DNA of 35,813 nt, taken from assembly GCA_943323545.2 (NCBI GenBank), contig CALPIE020000012.1, positions 1-35,813 on the forward strand. Reading direction: 5' to 3'. Every line of letters starts with the position of its first letter. Positions within the stretch are counted from its first letter, which is position 1. This stretch comes from Bifidobacterium breve. Lineage in GTDB: Bacteria > Bacteroidota > Bacteroidia > Flavobacteriales > Flavobacteriaceae. A program made the translations under genes and the position numbers. Below are positions 25,263 through 34,665 of this stretch, in pieces. The notes under the pieces are model-generated. The model was not told where the DNA came from. It did not search any database and saw nothing but the letters and a program-made list of their open reading frames with translations.

Positions 25263-26139
25263 TAAAGTATTAATTACAGGTATAAATGGATTTACAGGTA
25301 AATATCTAAAAAAATATTTAGAGGAGAATAATTATGAGGTGTATGGTATTTCAAATCAAATTGACCAAGATGACAGCACCATTTTTCAATGTGATATTAC
25401 AAATATTGAAGAAATAAAAGAAATTTTAATAAAGATTCAACCCAATTATATAGTTCACTTAGCGGCGATTTCTTTTGTTCAACACGCCAATATTCAAGAA
25501 ATATACAATGTAAATGTAATTGGCACTCAAAATCTTTTAGATGCTTGTACAGAAATAAAAAGATCGATTAAAAAGATAATTTTAGCAAGTAGCGCCACCG
25601 TTTATGGCAATCAATCCCATTCTATTCTTGATGAAACCCTTTGCCCCAATCCGAATAATCATTACGGAATAAGTAAATTAGCTATGGAACTTTTAGCTAA
25701 AACCTATTTTCAAAAATTACCAATTCTAATTACCAGACCTTTTAATTATACAGCTCCTGGTCATGGCGAAATGTTTATTATTCCAAAAATCGCACAGGCA
25801 TTTAAAACAAAACAAAAAGAGTTAGAACTGGGGAATTTAGAAGTGTATAGAGAATACAATTCAATAAATTATGTTTGTGAAGTATATTTAAAATTAATGC
25901 AAACAGAGGCAACTTCGGAAATTGTAAATATTGCTTCTGGAAAAATACATTCCTTAAATGAAATAATTGCTCTCTTTGAAAAAGAATCCAATCATACTAT
26001 TTTAATTAAACGTAACCCTCTTTTTATTAGAAATGAGGAAACTTTTCGTTTGACGGGCGATATAAGAAAATTAAGTTCTATTATTGATTTACCTATAAAT
26101 CATACTATTTCGGATGTGATAAAATCTTTTCTTTTATAA
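25246..26139 (+). CDS. rmd: GDP-6-deoxy-4-keto-D-mannose reductase (Rmd-like)
   Basis: A 297-residue SDR, predicted to reduce the Gmd product to GDP-D-rhamnose. [10 protein letters not shown] occurs at residues 11-20, the Ser region reads ASSATVYG, and the catalytic pair is Tyr140-Lys144 (HYGISK). [21 protein letters not shown] and [18 protein letters not shown] match Rmd-type reductases better than GDP-fucose synthase (no FX-type GGI..N pattern). It overlaps gmd by 17 bases; the pair is clearly coupled. The product could instead be GDP-6-deoxytalose if stereochemistry differs. The 119-base gap after it carries a promoter box for the next gene. Confidence 0.87.
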   Translation: MDSLFNKVLITGINGFTGKYLKKYLEENNYEVYGISNQIDQDDSTIFQCDITNIEEIKEILIKIQPNYIVHLAAISFVQHANIQEIYNVNVIGTQNLLDACTEIKRSIKKIILASSATVYGNQSHSILDETLCPNPNNHYGISKLAMELLAKTYFQKLPILITRPFNYTAPGHGEMFIIPKIAQAFKTKQKELELGNLEVYREYNSINYVCEVYLKLMQTEATSEIVNIASGKIHSLNEIIALFEKESNHTILIKRNPLFIRNEETFRLTGDIRKLSSIIDLPINHTISDVIKSFLL

Positions 26140-26227
26140 AACACCCACCCTAAAATCAAAATAAATAATCATTACTATTACTGATTAAATAATCTTTTAT
26201 TACGTAAAGAACTAATCTAAATTTTCT

Positions 26228-26235
26228 TATTTTTG
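26228..26235 (+). promoter_or_regulatory. Candidate -7 element before the DUF1972 glycosyltransferase
   Basis: TATTTTTG matches TAnnTTTG, 23 bases before the ATG at 26259, in the only sizeable gap (119 bases) of the right half of the locus. No -33 TTG at proper spacing. Confidence 0.5.
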
Positions 26236-26258
26236 CCCCTCGAAAAAGAAATAATATA

Positions 26259-27374
26259 ATGAAAATAGCCATTCTAGGAACACGAGGAATACCTAATTAT
26301 TATGGCGGTTTTGAACAATTTGCTGAATTTTTTTCTGTATATTTAGTAGATAAAGGACACGAAGTATATTGTTATAATTCACATAATCACAAATACCAAG
26401 AAAAAACATTTAACGGTGTAAATCTGATACATAAAAACGATCCGGAACATAAATATGGAACTTTTGGTCAGTTTATTTACGACTACAATTGTATAATGGA
26501 TTCTCGCAAAAGAGATTTTGATATCATTCTTCAATTGGGATATACCAGCAATTCAATTTGGTATTTTCTTTTGCCAAAAAAGCCAATTATCATTACAAAT
26601 ATGGATGGGATTGAGTGGAAACGCTCAAAATATTCTAAACCTGTTCAACAATTTCTTCGATTTGCAGAACGATTAGCCGCTATAAGTAGTGATTATTTAA
26701 TTTCGGATTCATTAGGTATAAAAAAATTCTTAATGAAACGTTATAAAAAAGAATCGACTTACATCGCTTATGGTGCGCATCCATTTAATACTCCCAATGA
26801 GAAGGTTATAAATCAATATAACGTAGAGAAAGAAAATTATCATATGATAATGGCACGTTTTGAACCAGAAAACAACCTCGATATGGTATTGCAAGGTGTG
26901 GCTTTAAATGAACAAGATACTACACCGATTTTAGTTATTGGCAATCACAATACAAAGTATGGGGAATTTTTAAAGAATAAATTTAAAGTCCATCAAAAAA
27001 TTAGATTCATAGGCGGAATTTATAACATCGAACACTTAAATAATCTTCGTTATTATTCAGCTATTTATTTTCATGGACATTCTGTTGGAGGAACCAATCC
27101 TTCTCTACTAGAAGCAATGGCGTCAAATGCTTTAATTGTTGCGCATGACAATGATTTTAATAAGGCAATATTAAAAGAAAACGGTTATTATTTCTCCAAT
27201 CCAACAGCGGTAAAAAATTTACTGCAAACTATCAAAAAAAATGATAACTTGCCATTGTTACAAAATAACTATGAGGCAATAGTAAAAGAGTTTAATTGGG
27301 AAAAAATAAATGGAGATTACTTACAATTATTTGAAGAATGTAGTAAAAAAGGAAAAAGAGGAAATACTAAATAA
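26259..27374 (+). CDS. DUF1972 family 1/4 glycosyltransferase, rhamnosyltransferase-like
   Basis: A 371-residue GT-B glycosyltransferase with the N-terminal DUF1972 signature GTRGIPNYYGGFEQFAE (residues 7-23), a family that includes streptococcal beta-1,4-rhamnosyltransferases such as WchF/Cps2T. The middle section ITNMDGIEWKRSKYSK is also characteristic, and the C-terminal donor domain has GGTNPSLLEAMA. Given rhamnose precursor genes nearby, a rhamnosyl transfer role is plausible but not shown. The end of the gene overlaps the next gene by 65 bases in another frame. Confidence 0.88.
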   Translation: MKIAILGTRGIPNYYGGFEQFAEFFSVYLVDKGHEVYCYNSHNHKYQEKTFNGVNLIHKNDPEHKYGTFGQFIYDYNCIMDSRKRDFDIILQLGYTSNSIWYFLLPKKPIIITNMDGIEWKRSKYSKPVQQFLRFAERLAAISSDYLISDSLGIKKFLMKRYKKESTYIAYGAHPFNTPNEKVINQYNVEKENYHMIMARFEPENNLDMVLQGVALNEQDTTPILVIGNHNTKYGEFLKNKFKVHQKIRFIGGIYNIEHLNNLRYYSAIYFHGHSVGGTNPSLLEAMASNALIVAHDNDFNKAILKENGYYFSNPTAVKNLLQTIKKNDNLPLLQNNYEAIVKEFNWEKINGDYLQLFEECSKKGKRGNTK

Positions 27375-28626
27375 TCCTTTCGTTGCCTTTATTTCTTTAA
27401 CTTTAATAACACTTCCTTTACCTTACAAATACAATAGCATCTCCTTAATTTTATTAGTTGTATTTTCTTTATATCAATTAAGAAAAAAACAATTTTACTT
27501 CCAAAAAAATTTAATTTTACCAATTTTATTATATGGTTTAATGGCGTTATCGCTATTTTGGACAATTGATAGCAAAGAAACTACAAAAGCATTATTGAAA
27601 GAATTGTCTTTGGTTTTAATTCCGTTATGTTTTTTTTTAAATCCACCTCCATTAGACAATGATAAAAACAAAGTTATTCAATATTTCTCTTACTTCTTTT
27701 TTGGATATGCGTTATTTTATTTGATAAAAGCTATTTTTAGATATTCAATTTTTAAGGATATTAATGTGTTTTTTTATCATGAATTGGTAACCTTTGATTT
27801 AAATGCAATTCATGTTTCTATCTACAATTCTATTGCATTTTTTTGGTTTTTTCTAAAAAAACAAAAAACACTAGTTGATAAAATTGCTATTTTCACTTTG
27901 TTATTAATGTTGTTTTTATTGTCTTCGAAAAATATTATTATCGTTTTTCTCATTTTGCTAGTTGCTTGTTTCTTTATGGAATCGAAAATTAAGTTAAGTA
28001 AAAGTAAAATGTATATAACAATGCTTTTGATAGCGCTACTTGGATTGCTTTTTTATGGAAAAATAAAAGAACGGTTTATTATCGAAATAGATTCAAACAA
28101 AAAAGAACACACCGTTAATAATGAAATAAGTAGCCAACAAGGTTTGGTTTATAATGTTACCATCAAAGACGCATGGACTAAAGAAAAATTTCAACACAAT
28201 GATTACTTTCCAGGAACTGCTTTGCGAGTTTATCAAGCAAGAATTTTTATGGAAATGCTTCAAGAAGACAACACTTTTTTTACCGGATATGGTTTAAATG
28301 CTACTCGCAATAATGTAGTACAAAAACAAATAGCTCATAATCTTTATCCAGATTATGGGAAATACAACTTTCATAATCAGTACATTCAGATTTTTGCAGA
28401 GTTGGGAGTTATTGGATTTATATTATTATTAATTCTTTTATGTATTAACTTAAAAAATGCATTAAAAACAAAACATTTTGTACATTTTTCTTTTGCAGTT
28501 CTAATGATAAGCTTATTTTTGACAGAATCTTTTTTATCAAGACAACGAGGAATTGTTTTTTTTACAATACTTTATTGTTTGTTTAATTCGGGAGAAGTAA
28601 TAAAAGATTCAATAAAGCAAAGATAG
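27310..28626 (+). CDS. O-antigen ligase/polymerase family membrane protein
   Basis: A 438-residue polytopic protein with about ten to eleven helices and a long hydrophilic loop (about residues 255-355). The loop includes [28 protein letters not shown], and [22 protein letters not shown], in which the HN.Y.......G..G motif is the hallmark of the O-antigen ligase (Wzy_C/WaaL) superfamily. It may ligate finished polymer to lipid A-core or act as a second polymerase. The ATG at 27310 gives a 65-base overlap with the preceding gene; the next in-frame ATG is far downstream within membrane segments, and a TTG at 27331 is the main alternative. The 3' neighbour starts two bases after the stop. Confidence 0.83.
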   Translation: MEITYNYLKNVVKKEKEEILNNPFVAFISLTLITLPLPYKYNSISLILLVVFSLYQLRKKQFYFQKNLILPILLYGLMALSLFWTIDSKETTKALLKELSLVLIPLCFFLNPPPLDNDKNKVIQYFSYFFFGYALFYLIKAIFRYSIFKDINVFFYHELVTFDLNAIHVSIYNSIAFFWFFLKKQKTLVDKIAIFTLLLMLFLLSSKNIIIVFLILLVACFFMESKIKLSKSKMYITMLLIALLGLLFYGKIKERFIIEIDSNKKEHTVNNEISSQQGLVYNVTIKDAWTKEKFQHNDYFPGTALRVYQARIFMEMLQEDNTFFTGYGLNATRNNVVQKQIAHNLYPDYGKYNFHNQYIQIFAELGVIGFILLLILLCINLKNALKTKHFVHFSFAVLMISLFLTESFLSRQRGIVFFTILYCLFNSGEVIKDSIKQR

Positions 28627-28628
28627 AA

Positions 28629-29612
28629 ATGAAAAGAATTTTAATTACTGGAGCGGCAGGTTTTCTAGGATCACACCTTTGCGATCGATTTATTTCGGAG
28701 GGCTATTTTGTTATAGGGATGGATAATCTTATCACTGGAGATTTAAAAAACATTGAACATTTATTTAAACTTAAAAACTTCGAATTTTACCATCATGATG
28801 TGACAAAATTTGTGCATGTTCCGGGCGATTTAGATTATATACTTCATTTTGCATCACCAGCCAGTCCGATAGATTATTTAAAAATACCAATTCAAACTTT
28901 AAAAGTGGGTTCATTAGGAACGCATAATTTACTTGGATTGGCCCGAGTAAAAAAGGCAAGAATTCTAATTGCTTCTACCTCAGAAATTTACGGAGATCCT
29001 TTGGTTCATCCCCAAACAGAAGAATATTATGGAAATGTGAATACAATAGGGCCAAGAGGAGTTTACGATGAGGCAAAACGGTTTCAAGAATCGATAACTA
29101 TGGCCTATCATACTTTTCACGGAGTTGAAACTAGAATTGTTAGAATTTTTAATACTTATGGGCCAAGAATGCGTTTAAACGATGGACGCGTTATTCCAGC
29201 TTTTATTGGTCAGGCATTGCGTGGAGAAGATTTAACTATTTTTGGAGACGGAAGTCAAACACGTTCTTTTTGTTATGTTACCGATCAAGTGGAAGGTATT
29301 TTTAGGTTGTTGCATTCAGATTATGTATATCCAGTTAATATTGGTAATCCAGATGAAATAACTATAAAAGATTTTGCGGATGAAATCATTAAATTAACAG
29401 GAACAAGTCAAAAAGTAGTATACCACCCTTTGCCAATTAACGATCCTTTACAAAGACAACCCGATACAACCAAAGCAAAAAACATCTTAGGTTGGGAAGC
29501 TAAAGTTAATCGAGAAGAAGGTATGAAATTAACTTATGATTATTTCAAATCCTTAACTTTAGATGAGCTTTTAAAAGAAGAACATAAAGATTTTAAAGGA
29601 TATATTCATTAG
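28629..29612 (+). CDS. NAD-dependent SDR, UDP-glucuronate decarboxylase (UDP-xylose synthase)-like
   Basis: A 327-residue extended SDR. The NAD loop [10 protein letters not shown] is at residues 8-17; the block [39 protein letters not shown], and Tyr146-Lys150 in GVYDEAKR are diagnostic of UDP-xylose synthases, as is [21 protein letters not shown]. It is predicted to oxidise and decarboxylate UDP-glucuronate to UDP-xylose. No UDP-glucose dehydrogenase that would supply UDP-glucuronate is in the window. It is not RmlB, despite the position near rfb genes: the YDEAKR and SPASPIDY motifs argue against it. Its stop is one base before the glycosylphosphotransferase start. Confidence 0.9.
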   Translation: MKRILITGAAGFLGSHLCDRFISEGYFVIGMDNLITGDLKNIEHLFKLKNFEFYHHDVTKFVHVPGDLDYILHFASPASPIDYLKIPIQTLKVGSLGTHNLLGLARVKKARILIASTSEIYGDPLVHPQTEEYYGNVNTIGPRGVYDEAKRFQESITMAYHTFHGVETRIVRIFNTYGPRMRLNDGRVIPAFIGQALRGEDLTIFGDGSQTRSFCYVTDQVEGIFRLLHSDYVYPVNIGNPDEITIKDFADEIIKLTGTSQKVVYHPLPINDPLQRQPDTTKAKNILGWEAKVNREEGMKLTYDYFKSLTLDELLKEEHKDFKGYIH

Positions 29613-29613
29613 T

Positions 29614-30981
29614 ATGGTTGCACAGCAAACAGGAAGATATTCAAAATACATTAGACCAATTAGTGTTGTATTTGATTTACTATTAATTTCTTTATTGAGT
29701 TTATTCTTTTTTAAGGAATTAAACCTGAATTGCTTCTATTATCTACTATACCAAACATTTTCTTGGATAACCATTGCCTTAATTGTTAGGTTTTATGAAA
29801 TATATCGTTTTACTACTCCAGTAGAAATTATTTCAAAACTATTTAAACAATTTAGTATTTTTTTATTGGTTGTAATTGCATACTTCCCTTTTGCAAAAAC
29901 AGTTGTATTTAGTGGTAAAGCAATAGCTTTATTTATGACAATCAGTTTCATATTAATTATATTGTTTAAATACTTTTTATTTTTTTATTTAAAAAAATAC
30001 CGAATTGCAACAGGTAGTAATTATAGAAATGCAGTTATTATTGGATATTCGCCAGAAACAATAAAGCTAAAAGAAGTTTTTGAAACAAGACAAGATTATG
30101 GCTATCGTTTTAAAGGGTTTTTTTCTGATAAGAAACAAGGTCCAGAAGTTAAAGGGAAAATAGAAGATTTAAAGGAGTATGTTTTAGATAAAAAAATTGA
30201 TGAAATATATTGCTCTTTGAATGAAATATCCAATGAAAAATTAAAGGAGTTAGTTGAGTTTGCAGATGATAATAATAAAACAATAAAGTTTATTCCCGAT
30301 TCGAAAGAAATCTATTCAAAAAATTTAAAAATAGATTATTATGAACTTTTCCCAGTTCTTTCTTTACAAAAAACACAATTGCATCAACCAATAATTAAAA
30401 TAATTAAAAGAGGATTTGATGTCACTTTTTCTTTGTTTGTTATTATTTTTATCTTATCGTGGCTCGTACCAGTATTAGCACTATTTATTAAAATTGAAAC
30501 AAAAGGGCCAGTGTTCTTTAAGCAAGGCAGACCGGGATTAGATGAGGAAGAGTTTTTTTGTTATAAATTTCGTTCCATGCATATCAATAAAACGACCGAA
30601 AGCGAAGCATCAAAGAACGATCCTCGTGTAACCAAAACCGGAAAGTTTATGCGTAAAACAAGTATAGATGAGCTACCTCAATTTTTAAATGTATTACTCG
30701 GAGATATGTCAGTAGTTGGCCCCCGGCCTCACTTATGGTCTCAAAATAAAGCATATGCATCAAAAATTAAAAAATATATGGTTCGTCATTACGTCAAACC
30801 CGGAATTACAGGATTAGCCCAAGTAAAAGGTTATAGAGGAGAAATTGAAACCGATGATGACATGATCAACAGAATAAAATTAGATGTATTTTATATAGAA
30901 AATTGGTCAATTATTATGGATTTTAAAATAATTATACAAACCGTTATAAATATTGTTAAGGGAGAAGAAAAAGCCTACTAA
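29614..30981 (+). CDS. Polyprenyl glycosylphosphotransferase (WbaP/WcaJ-like initiating enzyme)
   Basis: A 455-residue inner-membrane enzyme predicted to start repeat-unit assembly by moving a sugar 1-phosphate onto undecaprenyl phosphate. Four N-terminal helices (about residues 15-130) are followed by a Rossmann-like regulatory domain (NAVIIGYSPETIKL and onward), then the catalytic bacterial sugar transferase domain from KRGFDVTFSLF near residue 265. Key motifs are KFRSMHIN, DELPQFLNVLLGDMSVVGPRP (from Asp352) and PGITGLAQVKGYRG. The sugar cannot be told from sequence. Its TAA overlaps the TAG of the minus-strand gene on the other side (four-base tail-to-tail overlap). Confidence 0.95.
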   Translation: MVAQQTGRYSKYIRPISVVFDLLLISLLSLFFFKELNLNCFYYLLYQTFSWITIALIVRFYEIYRFTTPVEIISKLFKQFSIFLLVVIAYFPFAKTVVFSGKAIALFMTISFILIILFKYFLFFYLKKYRIATGSNYRNAVIIGYSPETIKLKEVFETRQDYGYRFKGFFSDKKQGPEVKGKIEDLKEYVLDKKIDEIYCSLNEISNEKLKELVEFADDNNKTIKFIPDSKEIYSKNLKIDYYELFPVLSLQKTQLHQPIIKIIKRGFDVTFSLFVIIFILSWLVPVLALFIKIETKGPVFFKQGRPGLDEEEFFCYKFRSMHINKTTESEASKNDPRVTKTGKFMRKTSIDELPQFLNVLLGDMSVVGPRPHLWSQNKAYASKIKKYMVRHYVKPGITGLAQVKGYRGEIETDDDMINRIKLDVFYIENWSIIMDFKIIIQTVINIVKGEEKAY

Positions 30982-32162
30982 AAAACATTATTATCAATTA
31001 AAGTTTTAAATTGATAATCTAAATTAAATACTTCTTTTACCTCTTCAAAAATTCTTTTTTTCATAAGGTGTAAATCTTGTTTATCCATACTTGAAATAAG
31101 CAATAGTTTTTTATTTAAATCGTCAAAATCTTCAACTTGCGCAACCCAACCCATTTTGTTTTCTTTCACAATTATTTCTCCTTCTCCCCCTCCAAAATAT
31201 AAAATAGGAAATCCTAAAGAACCATATTCAAATATTTTTGAAGGAACAGAACCATAAATCCTTTTTTTTAATGGCACTATTGCAATGTCAAAATTTTGAA
31301 GTTTTTCATGTAAAGTAGTTCGATTTAACATGCCATAAAAGAAAATTTTTGGTTCTTTTTTAGAAGCAATAAAGGCTTCAATTTGTTTTTTTTCTGAACC
31401 GTCACCAAATAAATGTAATTCTATATTTAGATTATTTATATTTATTTTTTCACACAATTCTAAAATACCCTGAGCCACTCCTAAAAGACCAGCATAAAAT
31501 ATTTTTATTGGTTCTTTTTCATTTGTTTTCAAATTCATTTGTGTTGTTTTATGATCTGGAAAATTGCGATACAAATAACATTTTTTATCCGGAAAGATGT
31601 TTTGAATATGTTTTATTATTTCATTCGATTGGCCCAATATTATAGAAGATTTTTTATAAATAAATCGCTCTAATAACAATGAAAATTTATGGGAGAACGA
31701 ATTCAATTGTATCGCTTTTAATTCGATTGCCGCTAAAGGCCATAAATCGGATACATTTAATATTATTTTCTTACGCTTAAATGAAAGGATTAAAACGGAA
31801 ATAAAAGAAAGAAATAATGGAGGTGATTGTACAATAACTTTTTTCGGTGTTTTTTTAAACAATAAATAGAAGAATAAACATGTAGAAAAAGATAAAACAG
31901 ATAATAACCTAACAAAAACAGATTTACTAATACTGGGATATATCCAAAGACGTTTAACAATTATACTGTCTCGGTTTTCGGTAACTAAAAATTTACCTTT
32001 ATATTCAGAAAACAATTCACCTTTAGGGTAATTTCCTAAAGGGCACAATATAGAAACTTTATATTTGTTTTGATTTAATTTTAAAGCCAACTGTTCAATT
32101 CTATTAGCAGCAGCACCTTTTTCGGGTGGATAATAATTAGATATGATTAAGATGTCTTCCAT
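30978..32162 (-). CDS. GT4 family glycosyltransferase (WbuB-like)
   Basis: A 394-residue GT-B glycosyltransferase. The N-terminus has SNYYPPEKGAAANRIEQLA, the usual WbuB-type start, and the middle carries KVIVQSPPLFLSFI and SDLWPLAAIELKAI. The C-terminal domain has FGDGSEKKQIEAF and VPSKIFEYGSLGFPILYFGGGEGE, in which PSKIFEY...G.P is the donor-binding motif of this group, which includes fucosaminyl and ManNAc-type transferases. It is the last gene of a minus-strand trio; wecB upstream (42-base gap) suggests ManNAc as a possible donor sugar. Its 3' end converges on the glycosylphosphotransferase gene with a four-base overlap. Confidence 0.87.
   Translation of the reverse strand: MEDILIISNYYPPEKGAAANRIEQLALKLNQNKYKVSILCPLGNYPKGELFSEYKGKFLVTENRDSIIVKRLWIYPSISKSVFVRLLSVLSFSTCLFFYLLFKKTPKKVIVQSPPLFLSFISVLILSFKRKKIILNVSDLWPLAAIELKAIQLNSFSHKFSLLLERFIYKKSSIILGQSNEIIKHIQNIFPDKKCYLYRNFPDHKTTQMNLKTNEKEPIKIFYAGLLGVAQGILELCEKININNLNIELHLFGDGSEKKQIEAFIASKKEPKIFFYGMLNRTTLHEKLQNFDIAIVPLKKRIYGSVPSKIFEYGSLGFPILYFGGGEGEIIVKENKMGWVAQVEDFDDLNKKLLLISSMDKQDLHLMKKRIFEEVKEVFNLDYQFKTLIDNNVF
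30979..31018 (-). terminator. Weak candidate terminator overlapping the 3' end of the GT4 gene
   Basis: A perfect 10-bp AT-rich inverted repeat (30990-30999 with 31009-31018, 9-base loop). Read on the minus strand it is followed after four bases by six T residues that run into the TAG stop. The stem has only two G-C pairs, so strength is doubtful. It lies inside coding sequence and is the only hairpin seen at this convergent junction. Confidence 0.35.
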
Positions 32163-32204
32163 ATTTGTAACATGTATTTTATATATCTAATTTTCTTTAG
32201 AAAC

Positions 32205-33290
32205 TTATTTAGTTAGCAAAATGGCTATTATTCTTTCAGATGCTTTTCCGTCCCATAATTCAGGAATACCCGACTGTCGAGCTCCATTTTGCAAAAATTC
32301 TCCAAATACTTTTTGTAAATTATTAACAGATGTGCCCACCAAAGTATTGGTACCTATAGCTTGTGTTTCGGGTCTTTCAGTTGTGTTTCGCAAAGTAAAA
32401 CAAGGAATGCCTAAAACTGTAGTTTCTTCTGAAATTCCTCCCGAATCAGTTATTACAGCCAAACAATTTTTAATTAAAAACATAAAATTTAAATAGCCTT
32501 GTGGTTCAACAAAAATTATATTTTTTAATTTTAAATTGCAATTACCTAAAACAGCTTTTGTTCTTGGGTGAATAGGAAAAATAACTTTTCTATTTTCAAC
32601 CATTTTATCGATTCCTTCCAATAATTGTATTAAAGAATGTTCTTCATCTACATTTGAAGGGCGATGTAAAGTTAAGACTATATAGTTTTCAGGATGTAAA
32701 TGGAATTCCTCCCAAAAAAAAGGAGCGTAAAAGCGACTCATATTTTGATGTAAAGTATCAATCATTACATTGCCAACAAAATGAACGTTTGCTGAATTTG
32801 CGCCAATTTTCAATAAATTTGCGCTTGCTGAAGTAGAAGTAGTAAAGAAAAAATCAGTGATACTATCGGTAACGATCCTATTAATTTCTTCGGGCATAGT
32901 CATATCGCCAGAACGAATACCGGCTTCAATATGAGCTACTTTAACATTTAATTTTTTGGCAACAATAGCGCAAGCCATTGTCGAATTTACATCACCAACA
33001 ACCACTACTAAATCGCAAGGGTTTTGTAAAAGTTCTTGTTCAAACGCAATCATAATTGCAGCTGTTTGTTCTGATTGTGAACCACTTTTAACATCTAAAT
33101 TAGCATTTGGATGCGGAATATTCAATTCTTCAAAAAAGGTATCACTTAGGTTTTTATCATAATGCTGACCTGTGTGAACCAAACGATATGAAACTAAAAT
33201 TCCATCTGTTTGTTTCTTTTCAATCTCATTAATTAATGGTGCGATTTTAATAAAATTGGGTCTAGCACCTGCAACGATTGTAATTTTCAT
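32205..33290 (-). CDS. wecB: UDP-N-acetylglucosamine 2-epimerase (non-hydrolysing)
   Basis: This 361-residue cytosolic enzyme interconverts UDP-GlcNAc and UDP-ManNAc. Family motifs include VAGARPNFIKIAPL at the N-terminus, HTGQHYDKNLSD, VEAGIRSGDMTMPEEINR, LTLHRPSNVDEE and SDSGGISEE near the C-terminus. The length is normal. It lies between the CapK-like gene (four-base gap upstream) and the GT4 gene (42-base gap downstream), forming a minus-strand unit. No UDP-ManNAc dehydrogenase (wecC) is seen in the window, so ManNAc itself may be the sugar used. Confidence 0.95.
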   Translation of the reverse strand: MKITIVAGARPNFIKIAPLINEIEKKQTDGILVSYRLVHTGQHYDKNLSDTFFEELNIPHPNANLDVKSGSQSEQTAAIMIAFEQELLQNPCDLVVVVGDVNSTMACAIVAKKLNVKVAHIEAGIRSGDMTMPEEINRIVTDSITDFFFTTSTSASANLLKIGANSANVHFVGNVMIDTLHQNMSRFYAPFFWEEFHLHPENYIVLTLHRPSNVDEEHSLIQLLEGIDKMVENRKVIFPIHPRTKAVLGNCNLKLKNIIFVEPQGYLNFMFLIKNCLAVITDSGGISEETTVLGIPCFTLRNTTERPETQAIGTNTLVGTSVNNLQKVFGEFLQNGARQSGIPELWDGKASERIIAILLTK

Positions 33291-33294
33291 AGTA

Positions 33295-34608
33295 TTATTT
33301 TACTAACGAAATAAATTGTTTTAATTTTCCGCTTTTACTTCTTATTAATTTTTCTTTCCTTAAAAAAGTAAATGTCAAATCATTTTCTAAATAAGTTGTT
33401 ATTGCTTTTTCGATAGTTGCAATTTGACTTTCTGATAAGACAAAACGACTTACATATTCTATTTCAAAAGTATCAATTTTGGTTTGTTTTATGATAAATT
33501 CTTTCACATTTCCATCATCTTCAATTATACTCTTAGTAATATAATAAAATGTTAGTCCAGGCGATTTTTTTCCACTCGGCAAAATAGCAATATCGTTTGT
33601 ACGTCCAATTAATTTTTTTAGTATTGGTTTTTTTAACGTGCTTTTCTCATCTAATATTCCGATATCACCTATATCATAACGAATAAATGGATGCGCTTTA
33701 TTGTAAAGTGATGTAATAACTACACGACCTTCTTTTCCGTTTGAAAGCACATTATTTTCATTATCTAAAATTTCTACAAAAAGCGTTTCTGAGTTTACTT
33801 GCCAATCACCATCTTTATTTTGAAAAGCAATTATATCCAATTCAGAAGCTCCATATTCATTAATAACAGGAACGCCAAAATGTTTTTCCATAAGTATTTT
33901 ATCTTTTTCGAAAAGCATTTCTGATGTTACCACACAACATTTTAAAGTTGGGCAAATCGTTTTTAGCGTGATATTTCTTTGTTGTAAGAATTTCGCAAAA
34001 AGTACAACAGAACTAGTATAGCCATTGATATAATCAAATTTTTTCTTTTGAAATTTTTTTAATATAGATTCACAAATGGCATCTGATAAATCAAAAATAG
34101 GAAACCGATTACGGTGACTTAAAAAGTCTTTAATGCGTTCTTTTACATTTCCAACAGAATCCAAAGGAATACCGTAAAATCGAGCTTGTAATGACGAATT
34201 GAAATCGATTCCATACCATCCAAAACGATTAATAATATTTGCCCATGTTAAAGCATGACAGTATTTATCCTTAGCAAAAACAAACGGATCACCACTAGAA
34301 CCAGAGGTTTTGTTGACGTAAACATTTTTAGTTGTAAATCCTTTTGAAAGCCTTTGATTTAAAGGTTGTTGAAAATCTTTTTTGGTCATTATTGGAAGTT
34401 CATTCCAGTTTTTAAAAGTACTTTTTCCAACAAGTTCTTGATAAGAGTTATTATTTTTTAAATGATATTCAACGATTGCTTTTTTCTTTTCATATAAAAA
34501 ATTTTCAAAATCAGATGATGTAATAGCTTGTATTTTTTCAAATTCAGCAGTAGCTTCCTTTATCGGGAAACCATTAATGAGTAACGAAAATTGAAAAAAA
34601 TTCAGCAT
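33295..34608 (-). CDS. Phenylacetate-CoA ligase-like adenylate-forming protein (CapK/PaaK family)
   Basis: A 437-residue member of the adenylate-forming superfamily, of the kind often annotated as capsular polysaccharide protein CapK. The ATP-binding loop TSGSSGDPF starts at residue 101, NEYGASELDIIAFQ holds the mid-domain A5-like motif, and RYDIGDIG is the A7/A8-region aspartate motif. Other landmarks are LIGRTNDIAILPSGKK. Such proteins in surface polysaccharide loci are thought to activate a carboxylic acid for attachment to sugar. No acyl carrier protein or acyltransferase is in view. The only methionine near the N-terminus is at the ATG; it lies 12 bases from the hairpin that terminates the next upstream gene, so the promoter is hard to place. 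Confidence 0.85.
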   Translation of the reverse strand: MLNFFQFSLLINGFPIKEATAEFEKIQAITSSDFENFLYEKKKAIVEYHLKNNNSYQELVGKSTFKNWNELPIMTKKDFQQPLNQRLSKGFTTKNVYVNKTSGSSGDPFVFAKDKYCHALTWANIINRFGWYGIDFNSSLQARFYGIPLDSVGNVKERIKDFLSHRNRFPIFDLSDAICESILKKFQKKKFDYINGYTSSVVLFAKFLQQRNITLKTICPTLKCCVVTSEMLFEKDKILMEKHFGVPVINEYGASELDIIAFQNKDGDWQVNSETLFVEILDNENNVLSNGKEGRVVITSLYNKAHPFIRYDIGDIGILDEKSTLKKPILKKLIGRTNDIAILPSGKKSPGLTFYYITKSIIEDDGNVKEFIIKQTKIDTFEIEYVSRFVLSESQIATIEKAITTYLENDLTFTFLRKEKLIRSKSGKLKQFISLVK

Positions 34609-34610
34609 AT

Positions 34611-34643
34611 AAAATAAAAAAGGGCTAACAAAAGTCAGCCCTT
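34611..34643 (-). terminator. Rho-independent terminator of the type IX-secreted protein gene
   Basis: On the minus strand, a stem of ten pairs with one mismatch (34634-34643 with 34620-34629, core AAGGGCT/AGCCCTT) and a four-base loop is followed by TTTTTTATTTT. It lies 22 bases after the stop codon at 34666-34668 and only 11 bases ahead of the next ATG at 34608. Confidence 0.85.
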
Positions 34644-34665
34644 AAAAATAAGTATTTATTTAGAA

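Noticed and set aside
26140..26227. Inverted repeat TAATCA/TGATTA after rmd as a terminator
   Set aside because: Six AT-rich pairs without a T tract; expected by chance in such AT-rich DNA.
28629..29612. Missing rfbB (dTDP-glucose dehydratase)
   Set aside because: The [17 protein letters not shown] and YDEAKR motifs identify the UDP-glucuronate decarboxylase branch instead.
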